From positions 56,130,169 through 56,194,168 of the forward strand of contig CM037783.1 of NCBI GenBank assembly GCA_021229015.1: a stretch of 64,000 bases of DNA. The letters are read 5' to 3'. A program made the translations under genes and the position numbers. Of this stretch, positions 1 to 10,443 are shown piece after piece (position 1 is the first letter of the stretch; every line of letters starts with the position of its first letter). This DNA is from Solen grandis. Lineage: Eukaryota > Mollusca > Bivalvia > Adapedonta > Solenidae. The notes under the pieces were generated by a model. That model saw nothing but the letters and a program-made list of their open reading frames with translations. It searched no databases and was not told the DNA's origin.

Positions 1-464
1 AAGCAATCATTACTGAGAATGATTATTTACCTAAAAAAAGGTGACATGACCTGGCCCAAAAATTAATAAGCAACATTAGTATGATTTCCATGCTCAGACC
101 CAAACTCTGCCCATTAGTTTCAACAGGGATTTGAGTAAGATACTCAGGTTTAAGCCTGAGATCGTACTTGAGTATATTTTGAGAACACAGATCCTGGCCC
201 CAAGTTCTTAAATAATACTAGTATATTATCTTGAACTCAAATACAAATACAGTGTAACTCAGCTATAATGTTTCCCCTTTTAACGCTGTTCTTGGTGTAT
301 CATGCTCAAATCTTTATTTAATCTAATAAACATATTTTGAGTTTGAGCACAACAGACATACTTAAGTCCAGTTTTCATTTTTGAGACCTTGGTACTTGGT
401 GTCAAAATGCAGAATATAAAAAGAAATTATCATTTTATTGCACGGGAAACTTTTTTTTTTTCAG
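1..464 (+). other. Intron sequence of MTERF3 (5' part outside window)
   Basis: AT-rich sequence ending in a polypyrimidine tract and acceptor at 463-464. I see no further exon, repeat or RNA in it. Confidence 0.6.
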
Positions 465-555
465 GATATGAAATACTTCCTGAAGAAAGACATGCAGTTT
501 TCTAATGATGAGATTAGACAGATTGCAGTTCTGGAGCCGAAGGTCCTTTTAAAGA
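465..555 (+). CDS. MTERF3: MTERF3 penultimate coding exon (partial gene)
   Basis: Internal exon of a mitochondrial transcription termination factor 3-like gene. It is preceded by a long T tract and CAG (acceptor AG 463-464) and followed by GTGAGC (donor GT at 556). The reading frame starts with Asp-Met-Lys at 465 and the exon ends one base into a Ser codon, which the next exon completes in frame. The peptide carries a helical mTERF repeat: a stretch on the pattern 'F-S-N-D-E-I-R-Q-I' followed by 'LEPKVLL', the conserved P-x-x-L-L core. In known animals MTERF3 is a matrix protein that binds the mtDNA promoter region and represses transcription and affects ribosome assembly; that role is inferred from the family. 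Earlier exons are outside the window. Confidence 0.85.
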
Positions 556-1172
556 GTGAGCTTGTAATACTTAAATTGTTACTTTTAAAGTCACATGACC
601 AGTTGTTCCTTGAAAAGAAAGCGCATATACATTGCAGAGCAATAGGACACTAGTTTGTGAATATTGTCGCTGTGACATTCATGCCACATAATTATCCTTA
701 TATATAACTCAAATGTTAATTAACGTCTGCAGTCTTAATAAATTCTTTTAAGGCTCGGTGCAGAACTAAATTATAATACATGTATACCAAGCCTTTGAAA
801 TGTAGTGATACAAAAAAACAAAAACCCAGATGGGTAATTTGGTCTGTCTATTTGTCACAAAACTTTACCCTTGACCATATCACGGAAGTCCTTCCACCTG
901 CAGCCTCCTTTATGAGGTCTATCTGTCAGGAGACCTTGACCATAAAATGACCTTGAAACACTCCCACCCCCACCCCCCATTCAAACGTAGCACTTGTGTT
1001 TGGATTTTTGTCATTTCATGCTTGAAATACTGTATGCAGAATTTCAATTCTTTTGGTCAATAAATTATGGTTTCTTTATATAAAAAAATCCTGAGTTGAG
1101 GAATGTCTCTCAATTTGAGATGTTTTATGAACCACAATGCTGTATCCTCCAACTGACTCTTTCTGATTTCAG
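556..1172 (+). other. Last intron of MTERF3
   Basis: A 617-bp intron bounded by GTGAGC and TTTCAG. It joins the two coding exons in phase 1. It contains a CA/C-rich stretch near 960-980 but no recognisable gene or mobile element. Confidence 0.8.
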
Positions 1173-1450
1173 GTCACCTAAAAGTATACCATGCATTCAA
1201 CTACTGTACCAATGTGATGGGGGTTTCCCGCGACCTGATTTTCAGTTACCCTTACATTTTCATGGTTTCTGAAAACAGACTCAAGTTTCGCCACCAGTAC
1301 ATGTTGCGCTGCGGGCTGGCTCAGTATGACCCCACCAAGGAGAACTATGTCGGATTGCAACCCTTGATTACAGTGCCAGACCATGTGTTTGCGGTTGAGA
1401 TTGCAAAGTCATCACTTGTAGAATATACAAACTTCCTGAAAACAATATAG
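1173..1450 (+). CDS. MTERF3: MTERF3 terminal coding exon with stop
   Basis: Last exon of the same gene. The acceptor is TTTCTGATTTCAG (AG 1171-1172) and the splice phase matches the upstream exon exactly, so the two exons join to 122 codons plus TAG at 1448-1450. The C-terminal part is diagnostic: an 'AQYDPTKENY' segment, then 'VPDHVFAVEIAKSS', then 'FLKTI' at the stop. This follows the vertebrate MTERF3 C-terminus (pattern AQYDPxKxNY … MPDEIFxEEIAKxS … FLKTL). Together the exons cover about the last 120 residues of a family that is usually near 400 residues long. The frame is intact with no premature stop, so this looks like a functional gene end. No AATAAA is seen before the gap at 1650. 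Confidence 0.9.
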
Positions 1451-1565
1451 GTGACATTGCACACAAGTTTCTGAAAACAAGATAGGTGACAAAGAAAACA
1501 ATATCAGTGAAGTGATTTGGGAAACAATATAAGTGAAGTTACTTGGGTAAACAATATCAGTGAAG
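1430..1565 (+). repeat. Degenerate short tandem repeat spanning the MTERF3 stop codon
   Basis: The 26 bp around the stop (1430-1455) recur with three changes at 1465-1490, including the codons for F-L-K-T and an in-register TAG. AAACAATAT-like cores then recur near 1496, 1522 and 1549 at about 27-bp spacing. The coding 3' end thus seeded a small tandem array in the 3' UTR. Confidence 0.7.
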
Positions 1566-1649
1566 TGACATGGAAAATAGAATTCAGCGACTTAGCAACA
1601 CTGTTCCTGACAATGCTATTAGTGACACAACAAACTTGATTATTTAAAA

Positions 1650-1749
1650 NNNNNNNNNNNNNNNNNNNNNNNNNNNNNNNNNNNNNNNNNNNNNNNNNNN
1701 NNNNNNNNNNNNNNNNNNNNNNNNNNNNNNNNNNNNNNNNNNNNNNNNN
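1650..1749. other. Assembly gap (100 N)
   Basis: Exactly 100 N, the usual scaffolding placeholder, so the true length is unknown. It lies between the MTERF3 3' UTR and the first minisatellite-bearing repeat. Confidence 0.98.
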
Positions 1750-1799
1750 CTATGTGTGGGATAGAAGATACTTTCATTATAATGTGAATTGTGCTTTTT

Positions 1800-2963
1800 A
1801 GCTCACCTGAGCACGTGTGCTCAGGATGAGCTTTTAGGATCGATGAATGTCCGTCGTCCGTCCGTCCGTCTGTCCGTCCGTCCGTCCGTCCGTCCGTCCG
1901 TCGTCCGTCGTCCACAATTTGTTCGTTTGCACTCTAGCATCTTCATTTTATGAGCAATTGTCTTCAAACTTTAAAACAATGTTTATGACCATAAAATCTC
2001 GGCCAAGTTCGATTATGGCTGATATCGGAACATTAGGTCAGGAGTTATGCCCCTTTTAAAATTCAAAAAAGCCAGATTTCACATTGTTTGCACTCTAGCA
2101 TCTTCATTTCATGAGCAATTATCTTAAAACTTTAAATCAATGTTTATGACCATAAAATCTCGGCCAAGTTCGATTATGGCTGATATCGGAACATTAGGTC
2201 AGGAGTTATGCCCCTTTTAAAATTCAAAAAAGCCAGATTTCACATTGTTTGCACTCTAGCATCTTCATTTCATGAGCAATTATCTTCAAACTTTATATCA
2301 ATGTTTATGACCATAAAATCTCGGCCAAGTTCGATTATGGCTGATATCGGAACATTAGGTCAGGAGTTATGCCCCTTTTAAAATTCAAAAAAGCCAGATT
2401 TCACATTGTTTGCACTCTAGCATCTTCATTTCATGAGCAATTATCTTCAAACTTTATATCAATGTTTATGACCATAAAATCTCGCCAAGTTCGATTATGG
2501 CTGATATCGGAACATTAGGTCAGGAGTTATGCCCCTTTTAAAATTCAAAAAAGCCAGATTTCACATTGTTTGCACTCTAGCATCTTCATTTCATGAGCAA
2601 TTATCTTCAAACTTTATATCAATGTTTATGACCATAAAATCTCGGCCAGGTTCGATTATGGCTGAGATCAGTTGATTAGGTCAGGAGTTAAGCCCCTTTT
2701 AATATAAAAAAATGCCAGAAATCACTTTGTTTACACTCTAGCATCTTCATCTTTTGAGCAATCATCTTCAAACTTTATGACAATGCTTATGACCATAATC
2801 TCACAATCGGGTTCAATTATAACTGATATTGACTTGTAAATTTAGGAGTAATGCCCATTTCACCATAAAAAAAGCCAGATTTCACTTTTACACTCAAGCA
2901 TCTTTATTTCTTAAGCAATCATCTTTCTCAGGTGAGCGTCCAAGGGCCATCTTGGCCCTCTTG
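1800..2963 (+). mobile_element. HINE-like element, family a, copy A (complete)
   Basis: Starts after a T run with AGCTCACCTGAGC, which folds back on a nearby GTGCTCAGGATGAGC. A (GTCC/GTCG)n tract at 1848-1912 follows, then a 161-bp minisatellite. The inverse complement of the 5' motif (CTCAGGTGAGCG, 2927-2938) comes next, then a stem-loop (AGGGCCA/TGGCCCT, 2943-2959), and the copy ends in CTTG before TTT. This order matches Helentron-derived non-autonomous elements (HINE/DINE). No protein is encoded; the short open frames are products of the tandem repeats. Confidence 0.72.
1929..2926 (+). repeat. 161-bp minisatellite core of copy A
   Basis: The word CACTCTAGCATCTTCAT restarts at about 1929, 2090, 2251, 2412, 2572, 2733 and 2890, giving periods of 161,161,161,160,161 and 157. 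The central units are nearly identical and the outer ones are diverged, as expected if the middle was amplified most recently. Confidence 0.9.
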
Positions 2964-3155
2964 TTTAAATTATAGACTTTGAAAACCTATTCAAATATGG
3001 CTGGCAAAAGATCCATCCCAGGTGGAAGGTCTTTCACTCTAAAGATTTTTATGACAGAGATTTGGCTCCAATATCATTTATAACCACCCTCATCGATAGC
3101 TTTTGTGATAACTGTATTTGATGAATCATTGTAAAATTATAAAGCCGTTATTTTT

Positions 3156-3787
3156 AGCTCACCTGAGCACAAAGTGCTCAAGGTGAGCTTTTGTGATCGC
3201 CCGTCGTCCATCGTCCGTACGTCAGTGCGTGCGTCCGTCGTCAACTTTTCGTTCAAACGACTTCTCCTCCTAAACCACTGGATGGATTTTGACCAAACTT
3301 CACAGGAATCATCCTTATCATGACCTCTATCAAAGTTGTTCAAATTATTTTGATTGGGTGAATAAGTAGGTCACAGGAGCTAAAAATAGATTTTTAAAAT
3401 GCAATCTTAGAAAATCTTCTCCTGCAAAACTGTAAGGCCTAGAGCTTTAATAATTGGTATGTAGAATTGTCTTATGAACATCTACAAAAGTTGTTCAGGT
3501 CATGACCCTGGGGTCAAAATTGGCCCCGCCCCAGGGGTCATTTTATTTTTCATAGGTTTATGTAGTGAAAAACTTTAAAAATCTTCTTCTATGAAACAAT
3601 AAGGCCTAGAGCTAAGATATTTGGCATGTAGCATCATCTAATGGTTCATTACCAAGATTGTTCAAATCATAGCCCTATGGTGATAAATGACCCCGTACCA
3701 GGGGTTACTTGTTTTACATAGAGTTATATAGGAAAATCTTAAAAAATCTTCTTTTATGAATCCATAAGGCCTAGAGCTTAGATAATT
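3156..3787 (+). mobile_element. HINE-like family a, copy B, 5' part (interrupted)
   Basis: 5' end AGCTCACCTGAGC after a T run, GTCGTCC-type microsatellite at 3200-3240, then about 145-bp repeats carrying the phrase 'AGGCCTAGAGCTTAGATA'. It is cut at 3787 by copy C. The sequence just after copy C (4877 onward) continues the copy B repeat phrase without a break, so B is the older host. Confidence 0.7.
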
Positions 3788-4876
3788 AGCTCACCTGAGC
3801 ACAACGTGCTCATGGTGAGATTTTATGATTGCCTTTTGTCCGGCGTCTGTCGTCCGTCCATCTGTCCGTGCGTGCGTGCGTCTTGCGTCAACTTTTTCCA
3901 TTAAACAACATCTCCTCCTAATCCGCTGAAGGGATTTTGACAAAATTTCACAGGAATCATCCTTATGATGTCCTCTAACAAAATTGTACAAATTATTATG
4001 ATTGGTTGAAAAAGTAGGTCACAGGAGCTAAAAATAGATTTTAAATTGCAATCTTAGAAAATCTTCTCCTGCAAAACTGTAAGGCCTCTACAGCATGTAG
4101 AATTGTCTTATAAACCTTAACAAAAATTGTTCAAATCATGGCCCTAGGGTCAAAATTTGCCCTGCCCTGTTTATATAGGGAAAACCTAGAAAAATCTTCT
4201 CATCAGAAACCACATGGCCTGGTGTTAAGATATTGGGTATGTAGTATTGTCTGGTGGATCTCTACTTAAGTTGTTCAAATCATGGCCCTTGGGTGAAAAT
4301 TGGCCCTGCCCTAGGGGTCACTTGATTTTACATAGGAAAAATAGAAAAATCATCTCCTGAAATACTGCAAGGCTTAGAGCTTGGATATTTGGTATGTAGA
4401 ATTGTCTTGTGAACTACTACAAAAGTTGTTAAAATAATGACCTCTGGGTCAAAATTGCCCTCGCTCCAGGGCTCATTTTATTTTACAAAGGCTTATATAG
4501 GGAAAAACTAGAAAAATCTTCTTATCAGACACCACATGGCCTAGAGCTTAGATATAAGGCTTGTACCATTGTCTAGTGGATCTCTACCAAAGTTGTTCAA
4601 ATCATGGCCCTTGGGTCCAAATTGGGTCCGCCCCAGGTGTCACTTGATTTTACATAGGCTTATATAGAGGAAGAAAGGAAAATCTTCTCAGAAACCACAA
4701 GATCAAGAGTTAAGATATTTAGTGTGTAGCATTGTTTATTACATCTCTATCAAGTTTTTTTTTCAAATCATGGCCCTGTGTCAAAATTGGTCCCACTTTA
4801 AGTATGTTCATATTATAAACCATTGAAAGCAATATATTTCTCAGGTGAGCGATTAAGGGCCATCATGGCCCTCTTG
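3788..4876 (+). mobile_element. HINE-like family a, copy C, nested in copy B
   Basis: Complete 5' AGCTCACCTGAGCACAACGTGCTCATGGTGAG hairpin region, GTCCG-rich tract at 3838-3885, internal repeats, 3' CTCAGGTGAGCG near 4842, stem-loop AGGGCCATCATGGCCCT and terminal CTTG at 4873-4876. Removing it with one flanking TT restores the copy B repeat phrase. Confidence 0.72.
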
Positions 4877-4884
4877 TTAGTATA

Positions 4885-5098
4885 TAACATTTGACAGAGG
4901 GCGCCGTGGTCCAGTGGTAAAATATCCGATTACGGATCCGAGGGTTGTGGGTTCGAACCCCGTTGGAGGCAAGAACTCTTCACGACCTTCCCACGTGCAA
5001 AGTACTGGTCCAACCCAGGAACCGTCAAGAGGGATTAGTATAAGAACTTGTTTCCCAATCGACGTAAAATAAATAAGTTTAAACTAACATTTGACAGA
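4885..5098 (+). mobile_element. tRNA-derived SINE type 1, full length, with 14-bp target duplication
   Basis: The body at 4899-5084 begins with a tRNA-like head: A-box region 'GTGGTCCAGTGGTAAAA' and B box 'GGGTTCGAACCCC'. A unique tail with 'AAAGTACTGGTCCAACCC' and an A/T-rich end follows. It is flanked by the perfect direct repeat TAACATTTGACAGA at 4885-4898 and 5085-5098, the signature of target-primed retrotransposition. It landed in the remnant of copy B. Related degraded copies lie on the minus strand near 11.4 and 17.1 kb. Confidence 0.9.
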
Positions 5099-6130
5099 AA
5101 TAAATCTTCAATGTACGTGGTCTCCACAAAAGAAACAGTATGAATATTCACACTTATAATTTACAACAATATATTAGAACATGCATAAGCAACAATATTA
5201 TAACAGTATCCCAAAAATAGAATGCCATTTAAATGATTTTTTTGTTACTGCCAGGAGAATAGATATGTATCTAAATAATATTAGAACACTTGACATGAAA
5301 TTTACAGGTAAATCTACAGGGCCTTTGACAAAATATGAATGTTTGTCTCCACATATTAATTGTCCTGATATTTTTAAGTCCTTGCGATATGGTAGCCTTT
5401 TTTGCTGGCCCAGTTTTCCATTTTTCTGGCCTAGTTTTCCTCTTTTTGCTGGCCCAGTTTTCCTTTCAAAAAAGGTACCTGGATTTATCAAATTCCCTGT
5501 CATATAAAACACTTCTCTGTTTCATAAAGGTGTATTCCACTGTTATCCCCTTGTCTGTATTGAATTCAAATACATTATTATTTCATTCATATAAGGGACT
5601 AGATGAAACTTGTTACAAGGGGAGATTACTGTATATTTATCTGTTTGTCTGCGATTTTCTTGCTTTGAAATTGATTTACTCAATAAATGATGCAATCATT
5701 TGTTCTTATACTGATACACATCTAAACAAAAATGCTGTAATTTTTGAAAAAGCCCATGACATAAACTTGTGGTACAATAAATGAAAATTGAGATATGTTT
5801 GGGATAATTTTTTCTGGTTGATTCCAACTGATGATGGAACTATTTGTATATTTGATCCTGTTCACAGGCTAATGAATCAAAGCAAGTTTAATATGTAAGG
5901 AAATGAAGGGAAGCAACTTGTAAATACTATCCATATACATATTAACTGTAATTATCTCCCTTTATAATAAAAAAGGAGTTTTGGCAGACTAATATACCCC
6001 ATTTTGTGGGTGATATCAATGAATAATGCTATGGATTACACAGAACTATTCCATCAGATAGAATAAATGAAAGTTCCTCACTGCTTATAGGAGACCTGGT
6101 CACTTGCACAAAAACAGAATGGCTCTCCTT
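5099..6130. other. No gene seen; short tandem repeat inside
   Basis: AT-rich DNA. Three imperfect ~25-bp copies of 'TTTGCTGGCCCAGTTTTCC' lie at about 5398-5465 and produce an apparently long open frame. That frame is hydrophobic and low-complexity, with no family I recognise. Confidence 0.5.
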
Positions 6131-6139
6131 TCTCTGAAA

Positions 6140-6290
6140 ACTGGAACTCTACTCTTATATGCTGAGTGCCAAGCAAGGGAGTTATACCAATATCATGTTT
6201 ACAACTTTGGTATGTCGCGGCCAGGATTGAACAACCTTTGCTCCCGAGGTGGTCACTCTAACCACTTGGCCACCAGGATGGTTATTATTG
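6140..6290 (-). mobile_element. tRNA-derived SINE type 3, minus strand
   Basis: Read on the minus strand, the head contains 'GGTGGCCAAGTGGTTAGAGTG' (A-box like) and a decayed B box 'GTTCAATCC'. Downstream is 'CTTGGCACTCAGCATATAAG', the diagnostic body of this family, also seen at 9.6, 51.9 and 59.1 kb. Confidence 0.7.
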
Positions 6291-6694
6291 TACTAAAATA
6301 AACAAGTGTTGTATTTTAAGGAATTGAATTTCAAAAAGGTAGAATTCAGATTTTTAATTTAGGTCATTTATTTGAATTGTTGATTCAGTTTATGTGACTA
6401 AGATTAAAAAAAAAAAAAACCTCTTCAATTTCACATTTGAACCTGATGCAACTTTAAAATACTCATTACTGAAATTTCAATGAATGTAAATGCTCTAAAC
6501 AATTTATGAAGAATGTAATTCATGTTGTTGTTGTTGTTTTTTTTGGGGGGGGAGTTATAAAGTTGAATTGATATTTCAGATTTTGATTTCTTTTTTAATT
6601 GTATCAAAGGATTGAGTTTATATGTGTTGAAATTTCTAGCTATATGGACAATAGCCATGACATGAATAAAAAATGAAAAGGGGTGTTTCTTTTT
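6291..6694. other. Unassigned AT-rich DNA
   Basis: Contains A and T homopolymers and a (TTG)n/G run near 6524-6552. No gene or repeat family recognised. Confidence 0.4.
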
Positions 6695-7655
6695 AGCTCA
6701 CCTGAGCACAACGTACTCCTTTTGTCTAACATGCGTTCATCCGGCGTCAACAATTTTCTTTAAACGACATCTCCTCCATAACCACTGGGCCAATTTCGAT
6801 AAAACTGCAGGAATGTTCCTTGGGTGAAGCTCTACCAAAGTTGTTCAAATGGTTCCAGTCCATTGCATATCTGGGTCACAGGAGCTAAAAATAGATTTTT
6901 AAAATGAAAACTTTAAAAATTTCTTCTCTGAAACCCCAGTAACTAGAGCTTAGATATCTGATATGTCACATTGTCTTATGGACCTCTACCAAGGTTGTTC
7001 AAAAGGGGTCAAAATTGGCTCTGCCTTTTGATTATACATAGACCTACGTAGGAAAAACTAGAAAAATCTTCTTGTCAGAAACCACAAGGCCTGGGGTTTA
7101 GATATTTGTGTGTAACATGGCCTAGTAGACTTCTACCAAGTTTGTTCAAATCATGGTCGTTGGGTTAAATTGGCCCCACCCCAGGGGTCACTTGATTTTA
7201 CAATGACTTGTATTGGAAAAACTAGAAAAATCCTCATGTCAGAAACCACAAGGCCTGGAGTTAATATATTTGGTGTGTAACATGGCCTAGTAGACCTCTA
7301 CCAAGTTTGTTCAAATCATGGCCCTGGGGTCAAAATTGGCCCCACCTTAGGGATCACTTGATTTTACATAGACTTGTATAGGAAAACCGTCAAAAGATCT
7401 TCTCGGGAACAACAGGGCCTGGAGTTAAGATGTTTACTAGTGGACCTCAACCAAGTCTGATCAAATCATGGCCCTGGTGTCAAAATTGTCTTATTAAAGC
7501 TGTGACCTTCAAATTTTGGATGGCAGGTAGTTTTTGTGTGGAATTTAGATGATCTTGCTGTAAATCTTCATGGATTATTTATTTAGTATGACTCATAATA
7601 CTATAATATGCAATGAAGGCAATGTTTCTCAGGTGAGGGATTCAGGGCCCTCTTG
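6695..7655 (+). mobile_element. HINE-like family a, copy D (3' stem-loop partly lost)
   Basis: T run then AGCTCACCTGAGC, short GTC-rich part, ~145-bp degenerate repeats, CTCAGGTGAGGG at about 7629, then AGGGCC directly joined to CTCTTG. The second arm of the terminal stem-loop is missing. Confidence 0.65.
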
Positions 7656-7661
7656 TTTATT

Positions 7662-8313
7662 AGCTCACTTAAGCACGAAGTGCTCAAGGTGAGCTTTTGT
7701 GATTGCCCTGCGTCCGTCGTCGTCCATTATCAACAATTTACTTTAAACGACATCTCCTCTGATACTGCTGGACAGAATTTGATTAAAACTTGGCAGAAAT
7801 GTTCTTTGAGTGAACCTTCACAAAAGTTGCTAAAATAAACTTGATCCATATGGAACTCTGGTTACCATGGCAACGGAAAGAAAAAATTATGAAAACTTTA
7901 AAAATCATCTCCTTCAAAAGTATTGGCCAGATATAAAAATATTTTGGTACAGATGTTCCTTGGGTAACTCTCGACCAAGATTGCTAAAATTATCATCGGA
8001 AAAAAGGCCAAGGGGGGGGTTTTTCCCAATAAATTTAAATTCTTCGGAACTGGACAGAATTTGATATTTGGGGGGAAAAACGATCCATAAAAAAGCATGG
8101 CCGCCAGGGGCGTGGCTAATTTGCCTTATATGTATATAGTGAAATCTCCTAAGACATCTCCTCTGAAACTAATGGACAGAATTTGATAAAACTTTGCAGG
8201 GATCATCTCCTTCAAAACTACTGGCCAGATTTCAAAATGTTTTAATTTAGACTGATGTTCCTTGGGTAACCCTATACTCGGGCGAACGAACCAGGGTTAT
8301 CATGGCCCTCTTG
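7662..8313 (+). mobile_element. HINE-like family a, copy E
   Basis: Begins six bases after copy D with AGCTCACTTAAGC, followed by a GTCCGTCGTCGTCC tract and diverged internal repeats. It ends in a recognisable 'TATCATGGCCCTCTTG'. The 3' inverse motif is decayed. Confidence 0.6.
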
Positions 8314-8324
8314 TTTCAGTATAT

Positions 8325-9398
8325 TTATTTGGCTTGTTAACACTCTAGAGGCCATATTTTTAGGCCAATCTTCATGAAACTTGGTCAGAATGTTTGTCTC
8401 TATAAAATCTTGGACAAGTTTGAAATTGGGTCATTTGAGGTCAAAAAGTAGGTCACGAGGTCAAATCTAATAAAAACCTTGTTAACACTCTAAAGGCCAC
8501 ATATTTGGCCCAATCTTCATGAAACTTGGTCAGTAAATTTGTTTCCATAAAATCTTGGACAAGTTTTACTTTGGGTCATGTGGGGTCAAAAAGTAGGTCA
8601 CGAGGTCAAATCTTAGTAAAACCTTATTAACACTCTAGAGGCCACATTTTTAGCCCAATCTTCATGAAACTTGGTCAGAATGTTTTTCTCCATAAAATCT
8701 TGGACAAGTTCTACTTTGGGTCATGTGGGGTCAAAAAGTAGGTCAGGAGGTCAAATCTTTGAAAAACCTTGTTAACACTCTAGGGGCCACATTTTTTGGC
8801 CCAATCTTCATGAAACTTGTTCAGAATGTTTGTTTCCATAAAATCTTGGACAAGTTCAAAATTGTGTCATGTGCGGTCAGAAAGTAGGTCACAAGGTCAA
8901 ATCTTAGTAAAACCTTGTTAACACTCTAGAGGACACATTTTTGGCCCAATCTTCATGAAACTTTGTCAGAATGTATTTCTCCATAAGATCTTGGACAAGT
9001 TCGACTTTGGGTCATGTGGGGTCAAAAAAAGGGTCATGAGGTCAAATCTTGGAAAAAACCTTGTTTATACTCTAGAGGCCACATTTTTGGCTCGATCTTA
9101 ATGAAACATGGTCAGAATGTTTGTTTCAATAAAATCTTGGACAAGTTTGATTTTGGGACATGTGGGGTCAAAAAGTAGGTCACAAGGTCAAATCTTACAA
9201 AAACCTTGTTAACACTCTAGAGGCCACATTTATGGCCATATCTTCAAGAAACTTGGTCGGAATGTCTGTTTCCATAATATCTTGGACAAGTTCAAAGTTG
9301 GGTCATGTGGGGTCAAAAAGTAGGTCCACATGAAAAATCCAACATATGTTGCTCATTTATAATCAGGTGAGCGATTCAGGGCCATCATGGCCCTCTTG
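8325..9398 (+). mobile_element. Headless HINE-like family a copy F with 145-bp minisatellite
   Basis: No 5' motif. Seven units begin at GTTAACACTC-type words at about 8335, 8481, 8626, 8771, 8917, 9063 and 9208 (period 145-146). The 3' side is typical: CAGGTGAGCGATTC, stem-loop AGGGCCATCATGGCCCT, CTTG. The segment is flanked by the direct repeat TTTCAGTATAT (8314-8324 and 9404-9414). Confidence 0.75.
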
Positions 9399-9408
9399 TT
9401 TTATTTCA

Positions 9409-9461
9409 GTATATATATAGAGAGAGAGAGAAAGAGAGAGAGACACACACACACACACTGT
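9409..9461 (+). repeat. Compound microsatellite (TA)n(GA)n(CA)n(CTGTA)n
   Basis: Consecutive dinucleotide tracts and a short ACTGT repeat, directly after copy F. Confidence 0.9.
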
Positions 9462-9624
9462 ACTGTACTGTGAAGGCCAGGGTTTACATGGGATTGGGTA
9501 GTTTATATGTGGTTAAAGACATTTGCCTTATGGTTTGTTCTCCGATACTGTCACTGAAAAATCATGAAAGTTGCACACATTTCACCTGCAAACTGACATG
9601 TGTGAATAGAGTACACATGTATTT

Positions 9625-9900
9625 ACCGATCCCAGTGGCTGTGTTGTTAAGGTGTCCGCCGTGGAATCAGGAGGTCATGGGTTTAGCCCCCAGGCACGAC
9701 AATCCAAAGAGGAAAAAATGGTCCTGGTATAGCTCCCTTGCTTGGCGCTCAACATATAAAGGTAATTCCAGGGCTGGTCAGGATAAAGAGACTGGGTGTG
9801 GTATCACGCCACATGTCTTCAGTGTAATGTTGCAGTGTGAAAGCGCTAAATCTGTCTTATGTCCCCAAATGACTGAAATACAGTTGGTGGGACGTTAACA
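9625..9900 (+). mobile_element. tRNA-derived SINE type 3, near full length
   Basis: Head with an A-box-like 'CAGTGGCTGTGTTGTTAAGG', then the body marker 'CTTGGCGCTCAACATATAAA', and a 3' part ending in 'AAATGACTGAAATACAGTTG' and a GGGACGTTAA tail. The open frame across it is a by-product. Confidence 0.75.
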
Positions 9901-10004
9901 CACACCCACATCAAAATAGATATAGCTGATTGACTAGGATACAACTAAATATGTGCCCGGCTTCTTAGTGGGAAAGGAAAAAAAAAAACCACCAAATATA
10001 CTCT

Positions 10005-10095
10005 TCAAAACACAGAGATGTGTGGCACTATATATGTCTCAAGAAGATGTAGTCTCCAAATGACTGAAAAACTCGGTGGGACGATATATGTCAAC
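10005..10095 (+). mobile_element. SINE type 3, 3' fragment
   Basis: Only the last part is present: 'TCTCAAGAAGATGTAGTCTC', 'CAAATGACTGAAAA', 'GGTGGGACGATA'. Confidence 0.6.
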
Positions 10096-10110
10096 AAACA
10101 AAATATTGTT

Positions 10111-10286
10111 TGATGGGAAATATGTTGTTGTTGTATTGGGGTTTACCGTCGCTGCGATAGTATTTCAATCATATAGCGACGTCCAGCTATTTACAGGTGG
10201 GGGAAGACCCCGAGTACACAGAGGTACTCGGGTAGAACCACCGACCTACCGCAAGCTAGCTGGGAGGCTTCCTGATGGGAAATATG
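10111..10286 (-). mobile_element. SINE type 2, 5'-truncated, minus strand, with 14-bp target duplication
   Basis: The body at 10125-10272 carries the family 3' marker (on plus: 'TTACCGTCGCTGCGATAGTA', 'GCGACGTCCAGCTA'). The tRNA head is absent. The direct repeat TGATGGGAAATATG flanks it exactly (10111-10124, 10273-10286), so the truncation happened during insertion. Confidence 0.85.
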
Positions 10287-10394
10287 GGTACATGTAAATA
10301 TTCCAACTTTTTTAATATTTTACAGCCGTAGTGGATGTCTTTGACATCAGATTATCAAATTGCTTTTAAAGGTTACCAGGCTAGGCGTAATTAA

Positions 10395-10443
10395 TCGTAA
10401 TGCGTTATTAAGGTGAGTGATTAGGGGCCACTGTGACCCTCTT
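10395..10443 (+). mobile_element. Family a HINE 3' remnant
   Basis: AGGTGAGTGATTAGGGGCCACTGTGACCCTCTTA retains the inverse motif and a weakened stem-loop; the rest of the element is missing or unrecognisable. Confidence 0.5.

Noticed and set aside
1840..1915. Coding Arg/Thr/Asp repeat on minus
   Set aside because: It is the (GTCC)n microsatellite of copy A read through, and it runs into the N gap.
5335..5784. 149-codon open frame on plus
   Set aside because: Hydrophobic and low-complexity, partly built from a short tandem repeat, with no family motif and no splice or start context.
9470..9898. 142-codon open frame on plus
   Set aside because: Covers a tRNA-derived SINE; the frame is a by-product.
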